Positions 15,451-22,334 of a stretch of DNA of 32,993 nucleotides are shown one piece after another. Source of the DNA: Candidatus Faecivicinus avistercoris (lineage in GTDB: Bacteria > Bacillota > Clostridia > Christensenellales > Aristaeellaceae). The DNA is taken from assembly GCA_018716805.1 (NCBI GenBank), contig DVJL01000011.1:1-32993 (forward strand), written 5' to 3'. The position numbers were made by a program, and so were the translations under genes. Numbering within the stretch: position 1 is the first letter of the stretch; every line of letters begins with the position of its first letter. A model generated the notes under the pieces. It was not told where the DNA came from, searched no databases, and saw only the letters and a list, made by a program, of their open reading frames with translations.

Positions 15451-16436
15451 GCCTTGCCCTCCTCGTCAAACCGGTGGCACTGGATCATATGGCCGCGCGA
15501 ATCGACGTGCGGCTGCGGGTGCTCGACCTTGCAGCGCTCGGTGCAGTACGGACAGCGCGGATGGAAGCTGCAGCCGCTGGGCAGATCGGAGGGATCGGCG
15601 ATCATGCCGTCGATCGGCCGGAGGCGGTCAGTCTCCACGTCCAGCCGCGGGATCGAGCCGAACAGCCCCTCGGTATAGGGATGGTGCGTCTCGCCCTCAA
15701 AGAGATCCTCGACCGTGCCCTTTTCCACGATCTCGCCCGCGTACATGACCGCGACGCTGTCGCACATCTCGGCCACGATGCCCAGATCGTGGGTAATCAT
15801 GATCATCGAAGTGCCGAGCTTCTCCTTGAGCTCGGTCATCATCGCCAGCACCTGCGCCTGAATCGTGACGTCCAGCGCCGTGGTCGGCTCGTCGGCGATT
15901 AGCAGCTCCGGCTCGCACGCCAGCGAGATGGCGATGACCACGCGCTGCTTCATGCCGCCCGAGAACTGATGCGGGTATTCGCCCTTGCGCTCCGGCGGGA
16001 TGCCGACCAGCCGGAACATCTCGTCCACGCGCGCGTCGATCTGCTCCTTCGTCAGCTTCTTGTCGTTGTGCAGCTGGAGCACCTCGGCGACCTGCTTGCC
16101 GACCGGGATGACCGGGTTCAAGCTGGTCATGGGATCCTGAAAGATCATCGACAGCAGCTGGCCGCGGTAGACGCGCATGTCGGCCTCGCGCAGCTCGAGC
16201 AGCTTCGCGCCGTCGAATTCGATCTCGCCGGACGTAATCCGGCCAATCCCCTTGGGCAGAAGCCTGAGCAGGCTCAGCGCGAGCGTCGTCTTGCCGGCGC
16301 CGGTCTCGCCGACCAGCCCGAGCGTCTGCCCGCGGTCGACGGACAGGCTGACGCCGTTGACGGCCTTGACGGTCATCTCGTCCGTGTGATATTCCACGCT
16401 GAGGTTGCGAACCTCGAGAAGCGGCTTATCGGACAT
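15447..16436 (-). CDS. dppD: Dipeptide/oligopeptide ABC transporter ATPase, D subunit
   Basis: This 329-aa ATPase has Walker A GETGAGKTT at 43-51, Q-loop MIFQDPMTSLNPV, signature FSGGMKQR, Walker B LLIADEPTTALD and H-loop MITHDLG. The C-terminal extension holds the cysteine cluster CSFHPRCPYCTERC. It pairs with the F subunit to power peptide uptake. GAGGAGGG precedes the start. Only 12 bp separate it from the C permease gene upstream. Confidence 0.94.
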   Translation of the reverse strand: MSDKPLLEVRNLSVEYHTDEMTVKAVNGVSLSVDRGQTLGLVGETGAGKTTLALSLLRLLPKGIGRITSGEIEFDGAKLLELREADMRVYRGQLLSMIFQDPMTSLNPVIPVGKQVAEVLQLHNDKKLTKEQIDARVDEMFRLVGIPPERKGEYPHQFSGGMKQRVVIAISLACEPELLIADEPTTALDVTIQAQVLAMMTELKEKLGTSMIMITHDLGIVAEMCDSVAVMYAGEIVEKGTVEDLFEGETHHPYTEGLFGSIPRLDVETDRLRPIDGMIADPSDLPSGCSFHPRCPYCTERCKVEHPQPHVDSRGHMIQCHRFDEEGKA

Positions 16437-16448
16437 TCAAATCCCTCC

Positions 16449-17345
16449 TCAGTTCTTCAGCTTCGGGTCGAGCGCGTCGCGCAGGCCGTCGCCGATCAGG
16501 TTCAGGGACATGGCCGCGACCATGATGGCCAGCCCGGGGAAGATCACCAGATACGGATAGTTTCGCATGTACTCGCGGCCGTCGGAGAGCATCGTGCCCC
16601 ACTCCGGCGTCGGCGATTCGACGCCCAGGCCGATGTAGCTCAGGCCCGCGATGGACAGGATCGTGATCGCGAGGTTCAGCGTCGCCTGCACGATGATCGG
16701 CCCCAGCGCGTTGGGTAGGATGTGGCGCAGCAGGATGCGCCCGTCGGACGTATTGCAGGCGCGCGCCGCCTCGATGTACTCCTGATTGCGGATCGGCAGA
16801 ATCGCCGAGCGGAACACGCGGGTGAACCCCGGAATGACGCCGACGACGCAGGCCAGCCCCAGGTTGAACATTCCGTTGCCCAGCGAGGCGACGATGCAGA
16901 TCGCCATCAGGTTGAACGGCAGCGCGTAGAACACGTCCATCACACGCATGATGAGGTTGTCCACCTTGCCGCCATAGTACGCCGCGACGGCGCCCAGCAG
17001 CGCGCCGACGACGGTCGCGATCGAGATGATCACCAGCGCGGCCGACAGCGAGATCCGCGTGCCCCACACGACGCGCGCGAGCACATCGCGGCCGTACTGA
17101 TCCGTGCCAAACGGATGCTCCCAGCTCGGAAACTGCAGCCGCTCGCGCATGTTCTGGCCCGTGACATCCGCTGAATAGTCGAGGAACAGCGGACAGCAGA
17201 GGGCGACCAGCGCCAGTATGACCAGGATCACCAGCCCGGCCATGGCCGTCTTGCTCTTGGCAAACCTCCGGCAAATCGAGCCGATCTGGCTGCGCTTCTT
17301 GTATTGACGCAGGCTGGCCGCCGCGGCGTTGCTCGTCTGACTCAT
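16449..17345 (-). CDS. dppC: Dipeptide/oligopeptide ABC transporter permease, C subunit
   Basis: This 298-aa permease has an N-terminal cytoplasmic tail with a basic stretch, the DppC/OppC N-terminal helix, the HPFGTDQYGRDV motif of the family, five or six membrane helices and the EAA loop YIEAARACNTSDGRILLRH. Start 17345 is chosen for GAGGGG at suitable spacing; a start 30 bp upstream would overlap dppB and lacks a site. One base separates it from the dppB stop. Confidence 0.93.
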   Translation of the reverse strand: MSQTSNAAAASLRQYKKRSQIGSICRRFAKSKTAMAGLVILVILALVALCCPLFLDYSADVTGQNMRERLQFPSWEHPFGTDQYGRDVLARVVWGTRISLSAALVIISIATVVGALLGAVAAYYGGKVDNLIMRVMDVFYALPFNLMAICIVASLGNGMFNLGLACVVGVIPGFTRVFRSAILPIRNQEYIEAARACNTSDGRILLRHILPNALGPIIVQATLNLAITILSIAGLSYIGLGVESPTPEWGTMLSDGREYMRNYPYLVIFPGLAIMVAAMSLNLIGDGLRDALDPKLKN

Positions 17346-17346
17346 A

Positions 17347-18294
17347 TTAACCCCTCGCCTTCCGGATCTTAACATACTGGCTCTTCAGCCGCGGGTCGAT
17401 GTAGACGTACAGCACGTCCACGATCAGGTTGATCACGCTGGTGATCAGCGCGATGAACAGCACCTCGGCCATGACCATCGGCACGTCCAGCTGGCGCACG
17501 GACGTGATCGCCAGCGAGCCCAGGCCGTTGAGCGTGAACACCTGCTCGATGATGACCGTGCCGCCCAGCAGGCCGGCAAAGTTCATGCCGACGATCGTCA
17601 CGATCGGCAGAAGCGCGTTCCTCAGCGCGTGGCGCAGGATCACCTGCCGCTCGTTCGCGCCCTTCGCGCGCGCCATCTTGATGTAGTCCGCGCGGATGAC
17701 CTCCAGCATGCTCGACCGCGTCATGCGCACCAGTGTCGCCAGATACGAGGCCGCCAGCGTGATCCACGGCAGGATATAGCCCGAAACTTCGTTGTTCCCC
17801 ATCGCCGGCAGCCACGACAGCTTCAGCGCAAACAGCAAAATCAGCAGCGTGCCCAGCCAGAACGCCGGCATCGACGACAGGATCAGCGCGCCGGTCAGCG
17901 CCATGTTGTCCAGCAGCGAATACTGCTTGACCGCGGACAGGATGCCCACCGGGATGCCGATGGCCACCACCAGCACCATCGCGCCCAGCGCCAGCCGCAC
18001 CGTCGTCAGAAGGCGCGCCATGATCTCGTTGAACACCGGCAGGTTCGTCCGCCACGACGTTCCGAAATCGCCCTGCACCGCATTGATGATGTAGTTGAAA
18101 TAGCGCGTCCAGAACGGCTGGTTCAACCCCATCTCCTCGCGCAGGTTCTCCAGCGCCTCCGGCGTCGCGCGCATGCCGAGGATGATCTGCGCGGGATCGC
18201 CCGGGGAAAGCTCCAGCATGCTGAACACCAAAAGCGAAATGCCCAGCACGACCGGGATCATCAACAGAATTCGCTTGAGTATGTATCGGGCCAT
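17347..18294 (-). CDS. dppB: Dipeptide/oligopeptide ABC transporter permease, B subunit
   Basis: This 315-aa permease has the canonical start MARYILKRIL, six membrane helices and the EAA loop YIKMARAKGANERQVILRH. It is the first gene of a five-gene unit B-C-D-F-A and is transcribed from a promoter with a palindromic operator in its spacer. The set is complete, so the importer should be functional. Its solute could be a peptide, a nickel chelate or an opine-like compound; the sequence does not decide. Confidence 0.94.
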   Translation of the reverse strand: MARYILKRILLMIPVVLGISLLVFSMLELSPGDPAQIILGMRATPEALENLREEMGLNQPFWTRYFNYIINAVQGDFGTSWRTNLPVFNEIMARLLTTVRLALGAMVLVVAIGIPVGILSAVKQYSLLDNMALTGALILSSMPAFWLGTLLILLFALKLSWLPAMGNNEVSGYILPWITLAASYLATLVRMTRSSMLEVIRADYIKMARAKGANERQVILRHALRNALLPIVTIVGMNFAGLLGGTVIIEQVFTLNGLGSLAITSVRQLDVPMVMAEVLFIALITSVINLIVDVLYVYIDPRLKSQYVKIRKARG

Positions 18295-18338
18295 GTGCTC
18301 CTACCTCCCATGTGGGTGCGAACCTTGCGTCCGCATTG

Positions 18339-18367
18339 TTGACAATGTGTTTCGTTTCGGGTAATAT
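18339..18367 (+). promoter_or_regulatory. Candidate promoter of the TetR-type regulator
   Basis: TTGACA (18339-18344), a 17-bp spacer and TAATAT (18362-18367) point toward the regulator gene, about 185 bp upstream of its ATG. Both operator palindromes lie downstream of it, and it faces the transporter promoter. No better promoter was found closer to the gene. Confidence 0.5.
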
Positions 18368-18390
18368 AAGGATAGAGCCGTCGTGCTATG

Positions 18391-18406
18391 ATCGAACATG
18401 TTCAAT
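18391..18406. promoter_or_regulatory. Operator site 1 (16-bp palindrome)
   Basis: ATCGAACATGTTCAAT is identical to the site at 19400. It lies about 5-20 bp into the predicted dpp transcript and 34 bp (centre to centre) from site 2. It is probably bound by the adjacent TetR-type regulator. Confidence 0.8.
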
Positions 18407-18417
18407 TTATGTGTTTT

Positions 18418-18446
18418 ATCATACATTGAACGCGTTCGATTGTCAA
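18418..18446 (-). promoter_or_regulatory. dpp operon promoter with operator site 2 in the spacer
   Basis: On the minus strand TTGACA (18441-18446), a 17-bp spacer and TATGAT (18418-18423). The palindrome ATTGAACGCGTTCGAT (18425-18440) fills the spacer between the two boxes, so binding there would directly block RNA polymerase. Confidence 0.88.
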
Positions 18447-18552
18447 GCCCCATTTTTCACTTTTTCCCGTTTTTTTGCAATTTTTGTTATCGCATATTGC
18501 AAAACGTGGCACAATTCGGCAAGGGAGACTCGCGGAAAGGCGGTTACGAAGG

Positions 18553-19299
18553 ATGACCAAGCGTGAACACGGAATTTATACGATCATTTGCGCCGCAATG
18601 GCGCTGTTTCGGGAAAACGGCTATCGGGACACCAGCGTGCGGCAAATTGCAGAAAAAGCGGACGTGGCGCTGGGCATGGTGAACCACTACTTTGGCAGCA
18701 AGGAGACGCTGGGCGCGCAGGTGCTTTCGCTGCTGGACACCTACGCCGTGGGCGGGCTGAAGCGGCGCCTGTCGTTTCACGATGACCCCATTCTCTACGA
18801 CCTCGTCAGCGTGCGCGTGCTGTACGACTTCATGTCCACGCGGGGCTACTGGAATTTCTATCTAGATTCCCTGCGCTACGACTTCTTTTTCAAGCACCTG
18901 TTCAGCCACCCGCCGGTGCTCATCCGCGAATTGCAGCGCTTCTATCCCTTTGAAGCCACGGAGGACGACATCCTGCTCTATTCCAAATACATGCCCTATA
19001 TGATGGAAAAGACCGTCGTGCTGAAAAAGGAAGAGGGGTTCTTTGCAACCATCTCCTATGACGAGGTTCCCTACCTGATCTGCCACACGGCCATGAGCCA
19101 CTTCATCCCCGAGGCGGACATCCGCGCGCGGGACGGAGAGAGCCGCCGTCTCGCCGGCGAAATCGGCGGCACGCTCAACGCCTTTCCCCCCAACGCGATG
19201 ATCGCCGATTTCGCCCGCAATTTCAGCGAATCCGATCCGGACCACGCCGTCCGCCTGCGCGATTTCTGGCTGGAACAGCTCTCCGGCTCGCTGCGCTGA
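18553..19299 (+). CDS. TetR-family transcriptional regulator
   Basis: This 248-aa regulator has a TetR-type N-terminus at about 6-55: a first helix IICAAMALFRENGY, then TSVRQIAEKADVALGMVNHYFGSK-like recognition helices. The C-terminal ligand domain is long and rich in aromatic residues and matches no ligand class I can name. MTKREHG at 18553 is chosen as the start, with AAAGGCGG 9 bp upstream; the frame extends further without a ribosome site. Palindromes at 18391, 18425 and 19400 make it the likely repressor of the dpp operon, the cupin gene and itself. Confidence 0.88.
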   Translation: MTKREHGIYTIICAAMALFRENGYRDTSVRQIAEKADVALGMVNHYFGSKETLGAQVLSLLDTYAVGGLKRRLSFHDDPILYDLVSVRVLYDFMSTRGYWNFYLDSLRYDFFFKHLFSHPPVLIRELQRFYPFEATEDDILLYSKYMPYMMEKTVVLKKEEGFFATISYDEVPYLICHTAMSHFIPEADIRARDGESRRLAGEIGGTLNAFPPNAMIADFARNFSESDPDHAVRLRDFWLEQLSGSLR

Positions 19300-19312
19300 T
19301 TTGCCGCCTCCC

Positions 19313-19343
19313 CGCCCTCCGCGATGCGGAAGGGCGTTTTTTT
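19313..19343 (+). terminator. Terminator of the TetR gene
   Basis: A GC stem (CGCCCTCCGC with GCGGAAGGGCG, one bulged A) followed by seven T (19337-19343). Confidence 0.88.
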
Positions 19344-19367
19344 GCGGAAGAATCTCCTGCAACCCCA

Positions 19368-19395
19368 TTGACAAAACTGCAATTTTTGCTATACT
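19368..19395 (+). promoter_or_regulatory. Sigma-A promoter of the bicupin gene
   Basis: TTGACA (19368-19373), a 16-bp spacer and TATACT (19390-19395), with an operator immediately downstream. Confidence 0.85.
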
Positions 19396-19399
19396 AAAA

Positions 19400-19415
19400 A
19401 TCGAACATGTTCAAT
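19400..19415. promoter_or_regulatory. Operator site 3 (identical to site 1)
   Basis: ATCGAACATGTTCAAT covers the expected transcription start of the bicupin gene. It is the same 16-mer as the site in the dpp/TetR intergenic region. Confidence 0.85.
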
Positions 19416-19457
19416 TTCTGCCCGCATTGGCGGCGATTGGAAAGGAAGGATACGACC

Positions 19458-20474
19458 ATGGATCTGAAGAAGATGGAGGAAGTCAAGAATTTCACCGGCC
19501 ACAAATATGTCATTCGAATGATGGAGCCGGGCGACTGGCTGCGCCATTACAACGAGGGCGACGAGGTCGTCAACGATTTCATCCTGCCCCGCGGCCCGCG
19601 GCAGAAGGACGAATTCTCGGATACGGTCTACCACAAGGGCGCTTCCGTGCCCTACCACTGGCACCAGCACGGCTTCGAGACGTTTGAAATCGCGCGCGGC
19701 AGCGTGGACTGCGTCATCGACGGCAAGCACTTCATCGCCAAGGAGGGCGACCTGCTGCACATCCCGCCGTACACGGCGCACGGATTCGTGCACCTCGAGG
19801 AGGGCACGATCTGGCGCGAGCTGTTCCAGGAAATGGACATGTCCGGCGGCATCTTTGAGAAGAACATCGTCAACGCCTACTACGAGCCGATGAAGGAGGA
19901 CGCGGCGTTCATGGCGATGTACCGCGCGGGCAAGACGATGCGCCGCGAGGAACCGGCCGTCTGGAAGCAGCCTCCGGTGGATCACAGCACGGTCTTCCAG
20001 TGCCGCACGCCGGACTTCGCATGGGTGCGCCACGAGGGCGAGGGCTATTCGCTCAAGCTGAAGATCGCCAAATGGGAAACCAACGGCTGCAAGGAGATCT
20101 GGCACGCCGATCTGAAAAAGGGCCTGAAGGTCGAATACGGCTATCCGCACAGGGGCTATGAGATGCTCTACGTCAAGAGCGGCAAGCTGGAAGTCACGAT
20201 CGACCACAGCTATGAGACGGCCGAGCCGCAGACGTTCACCGTCGGCGCGGACACGATCGTGGACATCCCGCCGTACCACACCTATACCATCCGCGTGCTC
20301 GAGGACACCGCGCTGTACAACTACGGCGGCGAGCACGACCTGCAGGCGTGCCTGGAGGATCTCGAATCCGTCAAGCGCGACGCGCCCGAGCGCATCGCCA
20401 AGCCGGAAGATTATCTCGCCTTCCTGCGCCAGTACGGCGTCTACGCCACCCGCCTGACCTACGAGGGCAAGTAA
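19458..20474 (+). CDS. Two-domain cupin protein of unknown substrate
   Basis: This 338-aa bicupin has a first cupin with an intact metal site: PYHWHQHGFETFEI gives the H-x-H...E triad and IPPYTAHGF the last His. The second cupin (about 225-295) keeps the fold signature (GYEMLYVKSGKLEV, DIPPYHTYTI) but lacks the H-x-H pair, so it is probably structural. Cupins of this kind are isomerases, dioxygenases or decarboxylases; nothing here fixes the reaction. The start at 19458 has AAGGAAGGA 7 bp upstream. It shares an operator with the dpp operon, so it may act on a compound brought in by that importer. Confidence 0.85.
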   Translation: MDLKKMEEVKNFTGHKYVIRMMEPGDWLRHYNEGDEVVNDFILPRGPRQKDEFSDTVYHKGASVPYHWHQHGFETFEIARGSVDCVIDGKHFIAKEGDLLHIPPYTAHGFVHLEEGTIWRELFQEMDMSGGIFEKNIVNAYYEPMKEDAAFMAMYRAGKTMRREEPAVWKQPPVDHSTVFQCRTPDFAWVRHEGEGYSLKLKIAKWETNGCKEIWHADLKKGLKVEYGYPHRGYEMLYVKSGKLEVTIDHSYETAEPQTFTVGADTIVDIPPYHTYTIRVLEDTALYNYGGEHDLQACLEDLESVKRDAPERIAKPEDYLAFLRQYGVYATRLTYEGK

Positions 20475-20607
20475 TCCGCGAACCTCCGGCGTCCAGAGTC
20501 CATCCGCCGCAGGGCGCAATGAAAGCGCCGTCTTGATGGCTCAAGCGGCGTGCGCGCGGCGAACGTGCGCGTGGAGATTCTGAAAACGCCGGAAACCCCG
20601 ATGGTTC

Positions 20608-20642
20608 AAGCCGCTTTGCAGAAATGCAAAGCGGCTTTCTTT
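20608..20642 (+). terminator. Terminator of the bicupin gene
   Basis: A perfect 13-bp stem (20608-20620 with 20625-20637) with a GAAA tetraloop and a short T-rich tail (TCTTTC). The stretch 20475-20607 before it holds no gene that I can see. Confidence 0.85.
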
Positions 20643-20759
20643 CGGATTTCTCAAACCATTTGTATCCCTTGGATGGGGCGAAAATTGCGCCATGCTGGGA
20701 CGCCGGCCGTTCCTCGCGGGACGCGGCCAATTGGCACCCCGGCACCGCCGCCCGATGGC

Positions 20760-20993
20760 ATTTCAGTCCACGCTTCCCTCGCGAGTAGCGGCGCAGGCGG
20801 CGATGGAAATATGGAACGGGTTCGACATTTCAACCCCCTCCCCTTACGGGGAGCGACCCTGCCTGCGCGTGGCGTAGGAACAGCATACGCTGATTTCAAT
20901 CCACGCTTCCCTCGCGGGGAGCGACCTGCACCGCCTTCCAGCACACCTACCTGCATGGAAATTTCAACCCACGCTCCCCTCGCGGGTGGCGGC
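20760..20993 (-). CRISPR. Decayed, orphan type I-C-like CRISPR array (4 repeats, 3 spacers)
   Basis: Repeats lie at 20760-20792, 20827-20857, 20893-20925 and 20961-20993 (33, 31, 33 and 33 nt); spacers are 34, 35 and 35 nt, unlike one another. Read on the minus strand they follow GTCGCTCCCC...GGGAAGCGTGGATTGAAAT, the type I-C repeat form with its ATTGAAAT end. The third copy (20893) is closest to that form; the others carry substitutions and one has lost 2 nt. No cas gene or clear leader is in the window. A further weak match sits near 20693. Confidence 0.75.
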
Positions 20994-21869
20994 GTTGTAA
21001 ATGCGCACGATGTCCTGAAGCACCTCGGCGTGCTCGAACGTGTGGTGATACAGCAGGTTGATCTGGCGCACCATCGTCAGGTCCTCGATGGGCAGCATCC
21101 GGATCTTGCCCTTGCGCAGCTCATCCATGCAGGCGCTGCGCGCGAGCACGGAGACGCCGTAGTTGCGCCGGACGAGGTCTTTGATGGTGGCGATGTTGTC
21201 GACCTCGAGGATGACGTTGAAGTCGTCCGGCGACATGCCGCGGCTTTCGAGATTGGCGTCGAACAGCGTGCGCGTGCCGGAGCTCGGCAGGCGCAGGATC
21301 AGCCGCTCGCGCCGCAGCTCGTCGATCGTCACCGACGGCCTCGATGCCAGCGGATGTTCGTTGGAGACCGCCACGGCCAGGTCGTCCGTGTCCAGCCGGA
21401 TCGTTCGGATCGCCGGATCGCTGACGTCGCCTTCGACGATGGCGATGTCGATCTGATACGACTTGAGCATCTCGTAGAGGCTGGCCAGCGCGTCGGTTCG
21501 CAGCGTGATGCGCGTGTTGACATTTTCCTCCGTATAGCGCGCGAGCACCTCGGCGACGATGCTGCTCTCGGACGTGTGCGTCACGCCCACGCGCAGGCGG
21601 TCCACGGCGCGGTTCCGGTCGGCGAGCGCGCGCCGCAGGCCGTCGCTCAGCGCGATCACGCGCTCGGCATAGCGGACGATCAGCTTGCCCTCCGGCGTCA
21701 GGCGCAGCTTGGGCCCCGTCCGGTCGAAGATGGAAACGCCCAGTTCGCGCTCCAGCTGGCGGATGTGCTTGCTGACCGCGGGCTGCGTCAGCGACAGCTT
21801 TTCCGCCGCGCGGGTATAGCTGCCCATCTCGTAGACCTTGAGCAGCGTGTTCAGTTTGACGTCGACCAT
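20964..21869 (-). CDS. LysR-family transcriptional regulator
   Basis: This 301-aa LysR regulator has an N-terminal winged helix (LLKVYEMGSYTRAAEKLSLTQPAVSKHIRQLE) and a two-lobed effector domain from about residue 85. The start at 21869 has GGAGGG 6 bp upstream; an ATG 24 bp further up is less well placed. The last nine codons and the stop lie inside a CRISPR-like repeat (20961-20993), so the natural C-terminus may have been replaced, though the length is normal for the family. No divergently transcribed target gene is next to it; hairpins occupy that side. Confidence 0.85.
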   Translation of the reverse strand: MVDVKLNTLLKVYEMGSYTRAAEKLSLTQPAVSKHIRQLERELGVSIFDRTGPKLRLTPEGKLIVRYAERVIALSDGLRRALADRNRAVDRLRVGVTHTSESSIVAEVLARYTEENVNTRITLRTDALASLYEMLKSYQIDIAIVEGDVSDPAIRTIRLDTDDLAVAVSNEHPLASRPSVTIDELRRERLILRLPSSGTRTLFDANLESRGMSPDDFNVILEVDNIATIKDLVRRNYGVSVLARSACMDELRKGKIRMLPIEDLTMVRQINLLYHHTFEHAEVLQDIVRIYNAATREGSVG

Positions 21870-21894
21870 CGTCCTCCCTCCCGAAATGTGCAAA

Positions 21895-22292
21895 AGACCG
21901 GACGGGCGGTATGCCCATCCGGTCTCAGCTTGTCAAAAAGCTTTTGACAAGCTGGTGGACGGGGGAGCAAGCTCCCCCGCCAGGTGCCGCGCCTCAAATT
22001 TTCAATTTGAGCCGCGGCAGTTTCGCCCGCAGGGCGAAACCGCAGAATCCTGCGGATTCTGCGCCTTCTGCCACCCCCACCACAATTTGCTTGAGTTTTC
22101 CTTGGGAAAACTCAAGCAAATTGTGCAAGGAAGCGATTTTTGCTCTGGGGAATGAATTCCCCGACGCAAAAATCAGCACCCGTGCCCGACGTACACGCCG
22201 TCGGCCACGATTTTACCACGAGAGGGCTCTGTCTCTCGCGCTCTCCTAAGGCTGGACAGATCGAAACCGGACGGGACGCATGCCCATCCGGT
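21895..22292. repeat. Island of about ten consecutive hairpins
   Basis: Between the LysR start and thiT, inverted repeats follow each other with little between: 21895-21925, 21927-21953 (12 bp, loop AGC), 21961-21978, 21985-22019, 22020-22040 (9 bp, loop GCA), 22041-22063 (10 bp, loop TGC), 22081-22125 (21 bp perfect, loop TTG), 22135-22174, 22186-22204, 22219-22238 and 22266-22292. Several have 3-nt loops. The outer hairpins are near-identical direct copies (about 31 nt, both ending CCATCCGGTCTCA). No convincing reading frame with a ribosome site was found inside. Confidence 0.8.
22266..22292 (-). terminator. Probable terminator of thiT
   Basis: A 10-bp stem (22266-22275 with 22283-22292, one G-U pair) lies 43 bp past the thiT stop and is followed on the minus strand by a short T-run (TTTCGAT). 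It doubles as the right-hand copy of the hairpin that brackets the island. Confidence 0.55.
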
Positions 22293-22334
22293 CTCATCAT
22301 ACCACATCTGCGCGCGCGGCGCAAGCGCGGCGGG

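Noticed and set aside
18334-18347. CATTGT-TG-ACAATG palindrome as a fourth operator
   Set aside because: It does not match the GAAC-NN-GTTC core and overlaps a -35 box whose sequence explains most of it.
20651-20956. 101-codon frame on the minus strand across the CRISPR-like array
   Set aside because: Its protein shows the R-G-L-K motif that repeat units of this array class produce when translated; the period is that of the repeats, not of a protein.
21911-22249. Short plus-strand frames inside the hairpin island
   Set aside because: No ribosome site, no domain, and they run through the perfect inverted repeats.
21895-22292. Hairpin island considered as a CRISPR array or tRNA cluster
   Set aside because: The hairpins differ from one another, spacing is irregular, and none has tRNA arms or a conserved anticodon stem.
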